DNA from: JANQPA01 sp964628385
GTDB lineage: Bacteria > Bacteroidota > Bacteroidia > Chitinophagales > Saprospiraceae
Direction of reading: 5' to 3'
NCBI GenBank assembly: GCA_964628385.1
Contig: CAZVOD010000099.1
Location: 1 to 14,102, forward strand
DNA: 14,102 nucleotides
A program made the position numbers and the translations under genes. The first letter of the stretch is position 1. Each line of letters starts with the position of its first letter. The notes beneath the pieces were generated by a model. That model was not told the origin of the DNA and did no database searches. It saw only the letters and a list, made by a program, of their open reading frames with translations. Below, one piece after another: positions 1 to 7,419 of this stretch.

Positions 1-386
1 TTCGTCGCCTTCCGCCCCTACGGATAAAAAGCAGAACGGCAGACTGGAAAAAATCGCTTGAAATCATCAATTTGATATATAAAAATCCTTTAAAAAGCCC
101 TGTTAAAAAGTGTTAAAATTTTTATTTTTGGACAGCTAAATAACTGATTGTCAAAGATATGCAAAAAAAACAGAGTCAGAGCAGATCATCCATTTGAACG
201 AGGATTAAGATGAGAGGGATAGAGCAAAGCTTTGGCTCCGTTTTCCAGTGAATGGAGAATATTTTGAACAAGTACTAATATTTTAGAGCTGCATTTGATA
301 AAAAACAGCTGTACGGAGCTTATAAACCTCATTTCGTTGATATTTCTTTTTTTGTACAAGGGTAAGGCAAATTGCCCCCAAAAATT
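1..386. other. Intergenic region with no convincing gene
   Basis: No reading frame here looks like a protein I recognise. The first 27 bases on the plus strand read as FVAFRPYG followed by a stop, so the tail of a plus-strand gene may enter from the left, but nine codons prove nothing. The rest is A/T-rich, with homopolymer runs typical of Bacteroidota intergenic DNA. A 69-codon minus-strand frame (186-395) opens at a TTG inside the hairpin at 387-415 and resembles no family I know, so I treat it as chance. Confidence 0.4.
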
Positions 387-419
387 AAAGGCCAACTACT
401 TCGTAGCCAGCCTTTTTTG
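387..419 (+). terminator. Possible rho-independent terminator (plus strand)
   Basis: AAAGGC (387-392) pairs with GCCTTT (410-415). After a symmetric three-base internal loop, CTAC (396-399) pairs with GTAG (403-406) around a TTC loop. On the plus strand the stem runs directly into TTTTTTG and then another T-rich stretch, as an intrinsic terminator would. No plus-strand gene upstream is supported, so whatever it would terminate lies outside the window or is unrecognised. It may also slow transcripts running leftward from the gene at 524-3706. Confidence 0.4.
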
Positions 420-465
420 TCTTTTCAGGGACGCCCTACTTGAATACCCGCGAAATAGCAACTGC

Positions 466-506
466 AAGCTATAAGCTCATTGCTTTGGAGCAACAACTTA
501 TAGCTT
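466..506. repeat. Nested inverted repeat downstream of the Asp-box gene
   Basis: AAGCTATAAG (466-475) is a perfect inverted repeat of CTTATAGCTT (497-506). Inside it TTGCT (480-484) pairs with AGCAA (489-493) around TTGG, giving two stacked stems. It begins 18 bases beyond the stop of the minus-strand gene, where a 3' stem would lie. Neither side has a clear T-run, so a classical intrinsic terminator is not supported. It may be an mRNA 3' stabilising stem or a weak terminator. Confidence 0.4.
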
Positions 507-523
507 ACATTAATCACTCACTC

Positions 524-3500
524 TTAAGAGTTCTTATCTTTTTTCTTTTTATCCAGTACAATAGCATCCACTGCATTTTCCTTTACCATGCGATTGAACG
601 CAGAAAGGTCATTACTGCGGATTTTTTCAAATTTTTGAATTTCTGCATTAATAGCTTTAGTCAGTTCATTTTTAACTGTAATGGACTGTTGAGTAGGCGG
701 GAAGTTACCTCTACCGTTCAGACTGTTTAGGTGCGCTAACTTGTTGGTTAACTTGATCGGATAGTTGAGCGGATCTTGTCCACTTCTATTCTTTGTCTGG
801 TAGAGTGTCTCCTCAATCTCCGTCATAGACTTGTTGATCTCTTTTGCTTTTTCAAGTAGTGGCTTTTTGTCTTCATCGCCTTTCCATTGATCGCTCAGGT
901 GATTGAGTTGATCTCTTACCTTGCGGATATCAATGATGACCTCGTGTGCCTCACTCACTTTTTCATTAACTTCTGATAAGAAATCGAATTGCTGCTGAAG
1001 GCCTTCTATAGAAGTTTCAGAACGTGGATCTTTCAAAATTTCAAATTCTCTTTCCTGGCTCTGATCACCAACTGTCAATTTCACTTTGTATTTGCTTGGA
1101 ACCGCTGCTGGGCCAGCCATGGAGCCTGACCATAAGATCATTCCTTTGAAGGAAGTAGCGTCGGGATAACGCATATTCCAGTTGAACAGGTTACCACTTT
1201 CTTTCACTTCTAGCTTTTTGTCCCTTTCAGTGGCTGTTGTGCTGTACTCTTTGATTAATTTACCATCCATTTCATGGAAAGAAAGCTTTACTGCTACTGA
1301 ATCTGCTGGTTTTTCTTTCATATAATAATGCACCATAACACCTCCCGGATGATTGGTACCGGAAGTTTTACTACCCTTTCGCTGACCACCAGACATTCTG
1401 TAAGAAGGCATGGGCTCATACAGGTAAAAGTCAGAGGAGCTAACCTCTTCACTTAACTGGTGGAGAGGGGTAAGGTCATCGATCATCCACAGACTACGCC
1501 CCTGTGTTGCCGCGATCAGATTGTCATTTTTGATAGCCAGGTCGGTAATCGGAACAATAGGCAGGTTTAGCTGGAAGGAAGACCAGTTATTACCATCATC
1601 AAAAGAAACGTACATCCCTGTTTCGGTTCCGGCATAAAGTAAACCCTGACGCTTGGGATCAGCTCTTACTACTCTTGTGAAGTGCTCTTCATCAATGCCT
1701 TGAGTAATCAACTCCCAGTTTTTACCATAATCTTTTGTCTTGTAAAGATAAGGGGTATAATCACCCAATTTGTAGCGAGTACCAGCTACATAAGCACCAC
1801 CTTCCACAAAAGGATCCGGGTCAATACTGTTGATCATCATCCATTCCGGCATATCTGGTGGAGTCACATTTTCCCAGTTTTCTCCTCCGTCGCGTGTCAC
1901 ATGAATCAAGCCATCATCAGAGCCTGTCCAGATTACGCCTTCTTTATAGGGCGATTCTGTAGCAGCAAAGATTGTACAGTAGTATTCAACTCCTGTATTG
2001 TCTTTGGTGATAGGACCACCTGAGGAAACCAATTTGTCAGGATCATTACGAGTTAAATCAGGACTGATAATCTCCCAGGATTGCCCCTGATCGTAGCTGA
2101 CATGTACATGCTGAGAAGTCGTATACAGCTTATTTGGGTTGTGAGGAGAAAAGAAAATAGGGTAGTTCCATTGGAAACGATACTTCATACCTTCAGCACC
2201 ATAACCCATAGGATTGTCTGGCCATACATTGATCGCCTGCGATTGATCTGTTTCGTGGTTAACGCGAGTCATCAAACCACCGTAGCTACCGCCATAAACA
2301 ATATCGTTGTTCTCAGGGTCAACAGCCAGGTGGGCACTCTCGCCACCAGCCGAAGGTTCCCAGTCTCTCTCAGTGATGGAGTAACCATCTGTGCGATGAG
2401 CGATCCTGATCGTAGAATTATCCTGCTGAGCTGCATATAAGCGATAAGGGAAATGATTATCTGTTGTCACGCGATAAAACTGTGCCGTTGGCTGGTTGTA
2501 ATAAGTACTCCAGTTATCTCCTCCATCAAAGGAAACCTGAGCTCCACCATCATCAGCAATGATCATTCTTTTAGAATCTTCCGGTGCTATCCACAGGTCG
2601 TGATGGTCACCGTGAGGCGATCGGTAAGATTTGAAAGTACGGCCGCCATCTGTCGATTTATGGTAGCTTACGTTCATCACATAAACGACATCTTCGCTTT
2701 TTGTATCTGCATAAATCCTGGAATAGTACCAGGCTCTCTGTCTTAGGGAACGGTTGGAATTGACTTTCTGCCAGGTATCCCCTCCATCACTGGATCTGAA
2801 AACCCCTCCATCATCTGCTTCAATAATAGCCCATACTTTCTCAGAATTCACAGGAGAAACAGCTACACCAATGATGCCCAATGTGCCGTCTGGCAGGCCT
2901 GGATTTTCGGATATATTCGTCCAGTTATCTCCACCGTCTGTACTCTTCCACATGGCAGAACCTTCCCCACCGCTTTCAAGGCTATAGGGCGTTCTTTTGA
3001 TTCTCCAGGTTGAGGCATAAACGATACGTGGGTTATTAGGATCAAGTATTAGATCTACAGCGCCGGCATTTTCGTTGGCAAAAAGTATTTTTTCCCATGT
3101 TTCGCCACCATCCATACTTCTATAAATGCCCCTTTCTTCGGTAGGCTTGTAGAGGTCTCCCAGTACAGCAGCGTACACGACATTGGGATCTTTCGGGTGG
3201 ATGCGAATACGGGGAATATGTCTGGAATTTTCCAGGCCTATATGTGTCCAAGTTTTTCCGGCATCTACAGATTTCCAAACGCCGTATCCATAGGAAACAT
3301 TTCCCCGGACGGTTACTTCTCCGCCACCGACATAGATAACATTGTTGTCGGCCTCAGATACGGCGACAGCACCGATAGAACCACCGAAATAGCCATCAGA
3401 GATATTTTCCCAGGTTTGGCCACCGTCTTGAGTTTTCCATACTCCACCACCGGCAGCTCCAAAATAGTATAGGTTAGGTTTACCGGTAACACCGGTAACG

Positions 3501-3706
3501 GCGGCGGATCTTCCACCGCGGAAAGGGCCTACATTTCTCCACTCAATGGAGTTGTAGAGCTTTTCTTCAAAGGAAATATCTGACTGGATCTGTGCCTGAC
3601 CCAGCGAAGTCCTTTTGTTTTTATTGCGTTGTGATTGCGCAGGAAGAGCCATTACAACAGCTAACAGCATTAATAAAAATGCCTTTGAAAATTGGCCTAA
3701 ATTCAT
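524..3706 (-). CDS. Exported VPS10/Asp-box (BNR-like) beta-propeller protein
   Basis: This is a large exported protein of about 1060 residues. An N-terminal signal peptide (about residues 1-26, hydrophobic core LLMLLAVVMALP, then AQSQ) sends it across the inner membrane. From about residue 85 to 720 it carries roughly eleven Asp-box repeats of the form S/T-x-D-x-G-x-x-W (for example STDGGDNW, SSDGGDTW, SFDGGDNW), the hallmark of sialidase/VPS10/sortilin-type propellers. A conserved-looking HGDHHDLW segment lies near residue 365. A fibronectin-like stretch follows, then a charged, probably helical C-terminal region ending in a lysine-rich tail. Length and order fit the WD40/YVTN/BNR-like family common in Bacteroidota. 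The substrate is unknown, and no glycosidase active site or T9SS tail is evident. I chose ATG 3706, which follows an A-rich leader; an in-frame TTG at 3730 would add eight residues (MKKTKKYK). It lies downstream of the PDZ gene but is separated from it by a terminator. Confidence 0.88.
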   Translation of the reverse strand: MNLGQFSKAFLLMLLAVVMALPAQSQRNKNKRTSLGQAQIQSDISFEEKLYNSIEWRNVGPFRGGRSAAVTGVTGKPNLYYFGAAGGGVWKTQDGGQTWENISDGYFGGSIGAVAVSEADNNVIYVGGGEVTVRGNVSYGYGVWKSVDAGKTWTHIGLENSRHIPRIRIHPKDPNVVYAAVLGDLYKPTEERGIYRSMDGGETWEKILFANENAGAVDLILDPNNPRIVYASTWRIKRTPYSLESGGEGSAMWKSTDGGDNWTNISENPGLPDGTLGIIGVAVSPVNSEKVWAIIEADDGGVFRSSDGGDTWQKVNSNRSLRQRAWYYSRIYADTKSEDVVYVMNVSYHKSTDGGRTFKSYRSPHGDHHDLWIAPEDSKRMIIADDGGAQVSFDGGDNWSTYYNQPTAQFYRVTTDNHFPYRLYAAQQDNSTIRIAHRTDGYSITERDWEPSAGGESAHLAVDPENNDIVYGGSYGGLMTRVNHETDQSQAINVWPDNPMGYGAEGMKYRFQWNYPIFFSPHNPNKLYTTSQHVHVSYDQGQSWEIISPDLTRNDPDKLVSSGGPITKDNTGVEYYCTIFAATESPYKEGVIWTGSDDGLIHVTRDGGENWENVTPPDMPEWMMINSIDPDPFVEGGAYVAGTRYKLGDYTPYLYKTKDYGKNWELITQGIDEEHFTRVVRADPKRQGLLYAGTETGMYVSFDDGNNWSSFQLNLPIVPITDLAIKNDNLIAATQGRSLWMIDDLTPLHQLSEEVSSSDFYLYEPMPSYRMSGGQRKGSKTSGTNHPGGVMVHYYMKEKPADSVAVKLSFHEMDGKLIKEYSTTATERDKKLEVKESGNLFNWNMRYPDATSFKGMILWSGSMAGPAAVPSKYKVKLTVGDQSQEREFEILKDPRSETSIEGLQQQFDFLSEVNEKVSEAHEVIIDIRKVRDQLNHLSDQWKGDEDKKPLLEKAKEINKSMTEIEETLYQTKNRSGQDPLNYPIKLTNKLAHLNSLNGRGNFPPTQQSITVKNELTKAINAEIQKFEKIRSNDLSAFNRMVKENAVDAIVLDKKKKDKNS

Positions 3707-3767
3707 TTTGTACTTTTTTGTTTTTTTCAACTAATCCAAATTAAAATACATATTTCTTCTTAAACTA

Positions 3768-3801
3768 AGAAATAAAAAAGCTATTCTCATCAGAATAGCT
3801 T
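3768..3801 (-). terminator. Rho-independent terminator of the PDZ-protein gene
   Basis: AAGCTATTCT (3778-3787) and AGAATAGCTT (3792-3801) form a perfect 10-bp stem with a CATC loop on the plus strand (GATG on the minus). On the minus strand the stem is followed by TTTTTTATTT. It sits 57 bases beyond the stop codon of the PDZ gene and upstream of the Asp-box gene, so these two same-strand genes are probably separate transcription units. A shorter A-run on the other side makes termination in the plus direction less likely. Confidence 0.75.
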
Positions 3802-3857
3802 AAAAAATTAATAAAAACCTTACTTTGCTTCGATTTTTAAGCTTACAGCTCTATCTC

Positions 3858-5624
3858 TTATTTTCGGATAAGGGTAATTTTTTGGGTAATTGAGCGGTCT
3901 TCCTGTTTAATAATAAGGTAATAATCATTGGATTGGTCTGCTACCAATGTGATCGTATCTTCAAACTCTCCTAAAAAACCGGCCAGCTCATAGCCATAAA
4001 TAGCCCTTCCTTTTTTATTGTATATTTTGACAGTGGTATTTCCTCTGGTTGGTAGATTAAAGACTAGCTTGTAGAGGTCTGCGTCTTTGGTAAATACAAT
4101 TTTAAGATCTTCTACATTGAGCTGATTATCAATAGGAATCGAGGTGTTTCTATTAGCATTAAAGGTACGAATATCATCAGCTTCGGCGGGAGCCATAGAC
4201 ACCACCAGCTCGGCAATATTATCACGGGATGGAATGAAAATAATGGCAGATTGAGATTTACCTTCTTTTATAGCTTCCGTTTTACGCAGTATTTTTCCTC
4301 TAAAATTGATGCGATCGGTACTTTCAGAATCACAGCCAGAACCTAACGGCTGGCTATTCGTCTTTTTTTGTCCCTCTTGCAGATAGGTTACTGTGATTTC
4401 CTGGCCTACTTTCATATTATCCAGCATAATAGAAATATCGTCCCAGTCTATCATAGTCTTACCATTGATCTTGAGTATCACATCCTTATCCTTCAGACCG
4501 AGCGCCTGTGCTGTGGCTCCTTTTACCACCTCTATTTGAACACCCTCAGGTGTATAGTTGCGATAGTTAGGCCGTACGCCCAGAAAGGGATCTTCACACG
4601 GTGGTAGAGATGGGGAGTCATAATCTATTCTTTTTCCAAACTTAATTGTTGTGCGTTGAGGCTGGCCATTTCTCATAAAATGAAGAGTAGCGGTTTCGCC
4701 CGCTCTATATTTGCGAAGTATTTGCGATAGAGTCTGCCCCTGGCCACAGCGATATTCATCCACTCCAAAGATATAATCAAAGACCTTAAGGTTAGCTGCT
4801 TCGGCAGCGGTCTGAGGAATGATCTGCGAAATATACAGGCCTTGGTTATTGTCGTATCCCAGTTTTTGAGCTTTTTTATTGCTTACGCTTTTTGAAAATA
4901 CGCCCAAAAAAGCCGGAGAACTACTTTGCTGTTTACTTTCTGAGCGGGTAGCTTCGTAGCTTTTCAGGGTACCCGAAGCAGTACGCTCGTAGTCTTCTCG
5001 TTTATATTGGATGCTGATGCGGGTACCGGGAAGCTCATTATCCAGAATAGTAGAAATATCATCCATATCATAGATGGGATATCCGTTGATGGCCGTAATA
5101 ATATCACCGTCTCGTAGGCCTATGGCTTCAGCTGTAGAATTGCGAATAATTTCCACCTTTATTCCAATTTCGTTGACCGGACAGGAGCAAGCATCGCTAA
5201 CACCAAGAAAGGCCTCCTTTCTATCAATAGTCACAGCTACCTGATACTTTTTTCTACTTCCCAGTTCTATTTGTATCATACGCTCCTGGCGCTTGCGCAC
5301 AAAATGAAGAATGACCGTCTGGCCAGGTTCAAAAGCCCGGAGCAGATCATTAAGATCTTCGGAAGAGGAGGTTCTTTCATTATCAATACCATAGATATAG
5401 TCAAAAACTTGTAGACCAGCTTGCTGGGCGGGTGTTCCTGCAATTACCTTTGTGATATAACTACCATATATATTGTCGAAGCCCAAAACCTGAGCCTTGG
5501 TTCTGGATACCTTTTCAGAGTAAATACCTAGATAGCCAACTTCTAGTTTTTCTGGTTTAGATGTTCTTGCTTCTGAAGAGAAAAAAAAGAGCACCGCAAA
5601 AAAGAGCAGCGAAAACGTTCTCAT
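3858..5624 (-). CDS. Secreted multi-PDZ protein with T9SS-like C-terminal domain
   Basis: The 588-residue product starts with a signal peptide (MRTFSLLFFAVLFFF, cut around residue 19-22). Four PDZ domains follow, at about 30-122, 137-222, 238-330 and 345-425. They alternate A-B-A-B: domains 1 and 3 share FDYI(Y/F)G(I/V)D, and domains 2 and 4 share GL(R/K)D.D(I/V)I..ING and DDIS..LDN. No serine or metalloprotease domain is present, so this is not an HtrA or CtpA enzyme; a scaffold or peptide-binding role outside the inner membrane is inferred. Cysteines occur at 146, 148, 293, 343 and 431. Residues about 505-588 form a beta-rich tail (LVFNLPTRGNTTVKIYNKKG, later YYLIIKQ and KITLIRK) resembling a T9SS type A sorting domain, which would make it secreted or surface-bound; this is family-based inference. 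The start is an ATG with an A-rich leader. A strong terminator follows the gene. Confidence 0.85.
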   Translation of the reverse strand: MRTFSLLFFAVLFFFSSEARTSKPEKLEVGYLGIYSEKVSRTKAQVLGFDNIYGSYITKVIAGTPAQQAGLQVFDYIYGIDNERTSSSEDLNDLLRAFEPGQTVILHFVRKRQERMIQIELGSRKKYQVAVTIDRKEAFLGVSDACSCPVNEIGIKVEIIRNSTAEAIGLRDGDIITAINGYPIYDMDDISTILDNELPGTRISIQYKREDYERTASGTLKSYEATRSESKQQSSSPAFLGVFSKSVSNKKAQKLGYDNNQGLYISQIIPQTAAEAANLKVFDYIFGVDEYRCGQGQTLSQILRKYRAGETATLHFMRNGQPQRTTIKFGKRIDYDSPSLPPCEDPFLGVRPNYRNYTPEGVQIEVVKGATAQALGLKDKDVILKINGKTMIDWDDISIMLDNMKVGQEITVTYLQEGQKKTNSQPLGSGCDSESTDRINFRGKILRKTEAIKEGKSQSAIIFIPSRDNIAELVVSMAPAEADDIRTFNANRNTSIPIDNQLNVEDLKIVFTKDADLYKLVFNLPTRGNTTVKIYNKKGRAIYGYELAGFLGEFEDTITLVADQSNDYYLIIKQEDRSITQKITLIRK

Positions 5625-5692
5625 TACTTTTATTTTTTTCTTAAAAAGACTTGGCTTAATAATATAGGTTGCTTAAATTTTATTCAAATTTT

Positions 5693-5902
5693 CTAGCATT
5701 CAAGCGATGGGTAAAGAATAAATAAGAACTTATCCTTATATTTTCCAAAAGGTACATACAGGTTCACTCCGGCATCGATGTCATTAATCTCAGTGTAGTC
5801 ACTTATACTTTCTATTCTATAAGTATCTATTTCTCCAGTTTTTTTATCGTAAAAATTCCAGTGTAATTTTAGATCATAGCTGAAAGATGGTGTTCTGGGC
5901 AA
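5693..5902 (-). pseudogene. C-terminal fragment, probably 6-bladed beta-propeller lipoprotein
   Basis: Sixty-nine codons of coding-like sequence remain. The frame opens only at a TTG (5902) directly after an in-frame TGA two codons earlier, so no proper start or signal peptide is left. The segment FYDKKTGEIDTYRI followed by NDIDAG and then FGKYKDKFLFILYP resembles the last blade of BF3164/6-bladed beta-propeller proteins of Bacteroidota, where a conserved NDIDGG motif comes near the C-terminus. The usual product is around 370-400 residues, so most of the N-terminus is missing, and the stop after LEC may also be early. It lies 31 bases beyond the thioredoxin-like lipoprotein gene, in the same orientation, as such genes often do. 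An intact but unknown small protein is less likely. The family assignment is tentative. Confidence 0.4.
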
Positions 5903-5933
5903 AGTTCATTACAAAACCATGGCAGATTTTTTT

Positions 5934-6413
5934 CTATAACTCGCCAATTTTTTCTTCAAATTCTTTAAGTACTTCTTCCAGGTTCTGGGGCGTAATAGGT
6001 TGAAATCTTAATCGATCAGGTTCTTTGTAAATGATATAATGAAGGCTTTCCATCTGGTTGATAAAGTTATAGGAAACTCCACTTGGATCATGAAAGCTTT
6101 TTACATTCGAAATTTTTGACCTAAATTCATTAAAGCTTAGCTTGGAATCTGTTACCAAAATCACCCCCAAACGGTTTCTGGAATCTACCCTTTTGAGTTG
6201 CCATTCAATAGCAGTCAGACAGCCCCCGCACCCATCTGCATGTAAAAAGAAAAAAATAGATGAACCCTCAATTAGTTTTTGGTCAATAGTGAATTGGCGA
6301 ATATGGTCTTCGAACAGTATGACTTGATTTTTATCTTTGCTGCAAGAATGAAATATCATCATTATGGAAAAAAGTTGAAACAGCTTGAATGGAAGAAAAT
6401 TATTCCTGAGCAT
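5934..6413 (-). CDS. Lipoprotein with thioredoxin-like CGGC motif
   Basis: The 159-residue product has a lipoprotein signal: a hydrophobic stretch, then FHSC with Cys24 as the likely lipidated residue. The mature part has a beta strand (SSIFFFLHAD) followed by GCGGC, placing a CxxC pair (Cys62 and Cys65) at the start of a helix (LTAIEWQL), the arrangement of thioredoxin-fold redox proteins. A later strand GVILVTD and a short C-terminal helix fit a minimal thioredoxin fold. Role inferred: membrane-anchored thiol-disulfide chemistry in the cell envelope; no partner is visible. Its ATG begins one base after the TAA of the DUF4221 gene (TAATATG), so the two were translationally coupled. The gene itself appears intact, but both neighbours are truncated and its original promoter was probably lost with the 5' part of the upstream gene. 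Confidence 0.7.
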   Translation of the reverse strand: MLRNNFLPFKLFQLFSIMMIFHSCSKDKNQVILFEDHIRQFTIDQKLIEGSSIFFFLHADGCGGCLTAIEWQLKRVDSRNRLGVILVTDSKLSFNEFRSKISNVKSFHDPSGVSYNFINQMESLHYIIYKEPDRLRFQPITPQNLEEVLKEFEEKIGEL

Positions 6414-6414
6414 A

Positions 6415-6924
6415 TTATTCTAAACTTATAAGCTCAAGCCTTGTAAAAGACAGGGCATCTTCCGATAAATCTTCATTTGCAGGATGGGCATTGGAAAGGT
6501 AAAGACCATCAGGAAGGATTAAAAAATTTCTCACATTGAACTTCCCCTTAGGCAAAACTATTTCTCCAATTTTACTCAGATTGTTATCTGTAATTATTAT
6601 TGCCGCAGGCCTTTGAGCATACTCTTTCATAGCTTGTAGAATGTTGTTTTTATCTTTAAGCTGACCCCCGTATCTGTAAATTCGATAGTAAACATTTCTG
6701 TATTTGTCAAATATGATATTACTATAAGCTGCGGACTCAACTCTGTAACGCATATCCTGTAATTCATTTTCTGCATTATTTTTTTCCCATTTATCAGGAA
6801 CCAGATCCCCTTTAAGGGTAAATGATCGAGTTTTCTTGTATTTATTTCCTTCTGAGGCAAGATAAACTTCGTGATCAATGGCATTGCCTCCGTCTCTTCC
6901 GTGTCGGGGCAGGCACAGGGGCAT
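6415..6924 (-). pseudogene. DUF4221-like protein, N-terminal part lost
   Basis: Residues from about 16 onward look like the C-terminal half of a Bacteroidota DUF4221 lipoprotein. The evidence is an IIFDKYRNVYYRIYR segment near residue 69, an ILPKGK-type turn, and the ending FLILPDGLYLSNAHPANEDL followed by DALSFTRLEL. Family members are roughly 350-400 residues with an N-terminal lipobox; this one has 169 residues at most and no signal peptide. The first fourteen or so residues (MPLCLPRHGRDGGN) are basic, glycine-rich and encoded by more G/C-rich DNA than the rest, so the frame probably runs into foreign sequence. The upstream side abuts an ISKra4-like transposase remnant, which explains the truncation. 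It overlaps no gene downstream but nearly touches the thioredoxin-like lipoprotein gene (1-base gap). Any product from ATG 6924 would stay in the cytoplasm and is unlikely to work. Confidence 0.6.
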
Positions 6925-6930
6925 ATCAAC

Positions 6931-7298
6931 GTTCAGCTGGAAAAAGAAGCCTCCGTCGACCAGTCAAATAAATTACTGGATAATGGCTTGGAGGACGTCC
7001 TTTCCACCCTCAGGTCGTGTAGGGCGAAAAGTGGTGAGGCCAAATTGGCTAAACAAAAGCCATTGACTATTACCTAGAGTATGATGATCGAATGCAATAC
7101 AAGACGTATCGCGAACAGGGATTAATGATTGGATCGGGGCCTATTGAGGCGGCTCATCGAAGTGTTATACAACAGTGCTTGAAGTTGTCTAGCCAGAAAT
7201 GGTCGATCTCAGGAGCTCAAGCTATCGCTGACCTCAGATGCTACAAGCACAGTGGTGCCTGGAGCATCATCAAGAAAATTATCGCAGCCGCTGCTTGA
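6931..7298 (+). pseudogene. ISKra4-like transposase remnant (C-terminal, frameshifted)
   Basis: The stretch from 7092 encodes YREQGLMIGSGPIEAAHR, then QQCLKLSSQKWS, GAQAIADLR and HSGAW, the conserved C-terminal region of ISKra4-family DDE transposases. The Glu in GSGPIEAAHR is at the expected position of the last acidic catalytic residue (family inference). The coding resemblance continues upstream: AIDYYLEYDDRMQY reads in the same frame from about 7056, but a TAA (7044-7046) stops it. Further upstream the matching sequence (NKLLDNGLEDVLSTLRSCRA) lies in another frame, so a one-base slip has occurred in the A-rich AAACAAAAG near 7050. Only about 110 of several hundred residues remain; the N-terminal catalytic residues are gone, so it is dead. 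The left limit is approximate, and no terminal inverted repeats were identified. It lies against the truncated DUF4221 gene. Confidence 0.7.
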
Positions 7299-7419
7299 AT
7301 ATGCAATTTGTTATACACACCATTAAATAAATATGGATTACTTTTATGTTGGTAATTCTTCTGATATAGAAAAAAGTCGCTCTAAAAATATTTGATTTTT
7401 CATCAACTCAAAAAAGTTT

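Noticed and set aside
1..27. Possible 3' end of a plus-strand gene (FVAFRPYG, stop)
   Set aside because: Eight codons at a window edge cannot be distinguished from chance.
186..395. Minus-strand frame of 69 codons
   Set aside because: It starts at a TTG inside a hairpin, has no recognisable domain, and its composition looks like translated A/T-rich spacer.
440..730. Plus-strand frame of 96 codons at the left end
   Set aside because: Most of it lies antisense to the C-terminus of the Asp-box gene; the protein is cysteine- and phenylalanine-rich noise.
3858..5624. HtrA/DegP-type serine protease
   Set aside because: There is no catalytic His-Asp-Ser domain before the PDZ domains; the chain goes straight from signal peptide to PDZ.
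6627..6929. Minus-strand frame of 100 codons overlapping the DUF4221 fragment
   Set aside because: It is an out-of-frame shadow; the other frame carries the recognisable DUF4221 motifs.
6871..7077. Two overlapping plus-strand frames read as small intact genes
   Set aside because: One is a shadow; the other is the upstream, frameshifted part of the transposase remnant and has no independent start.
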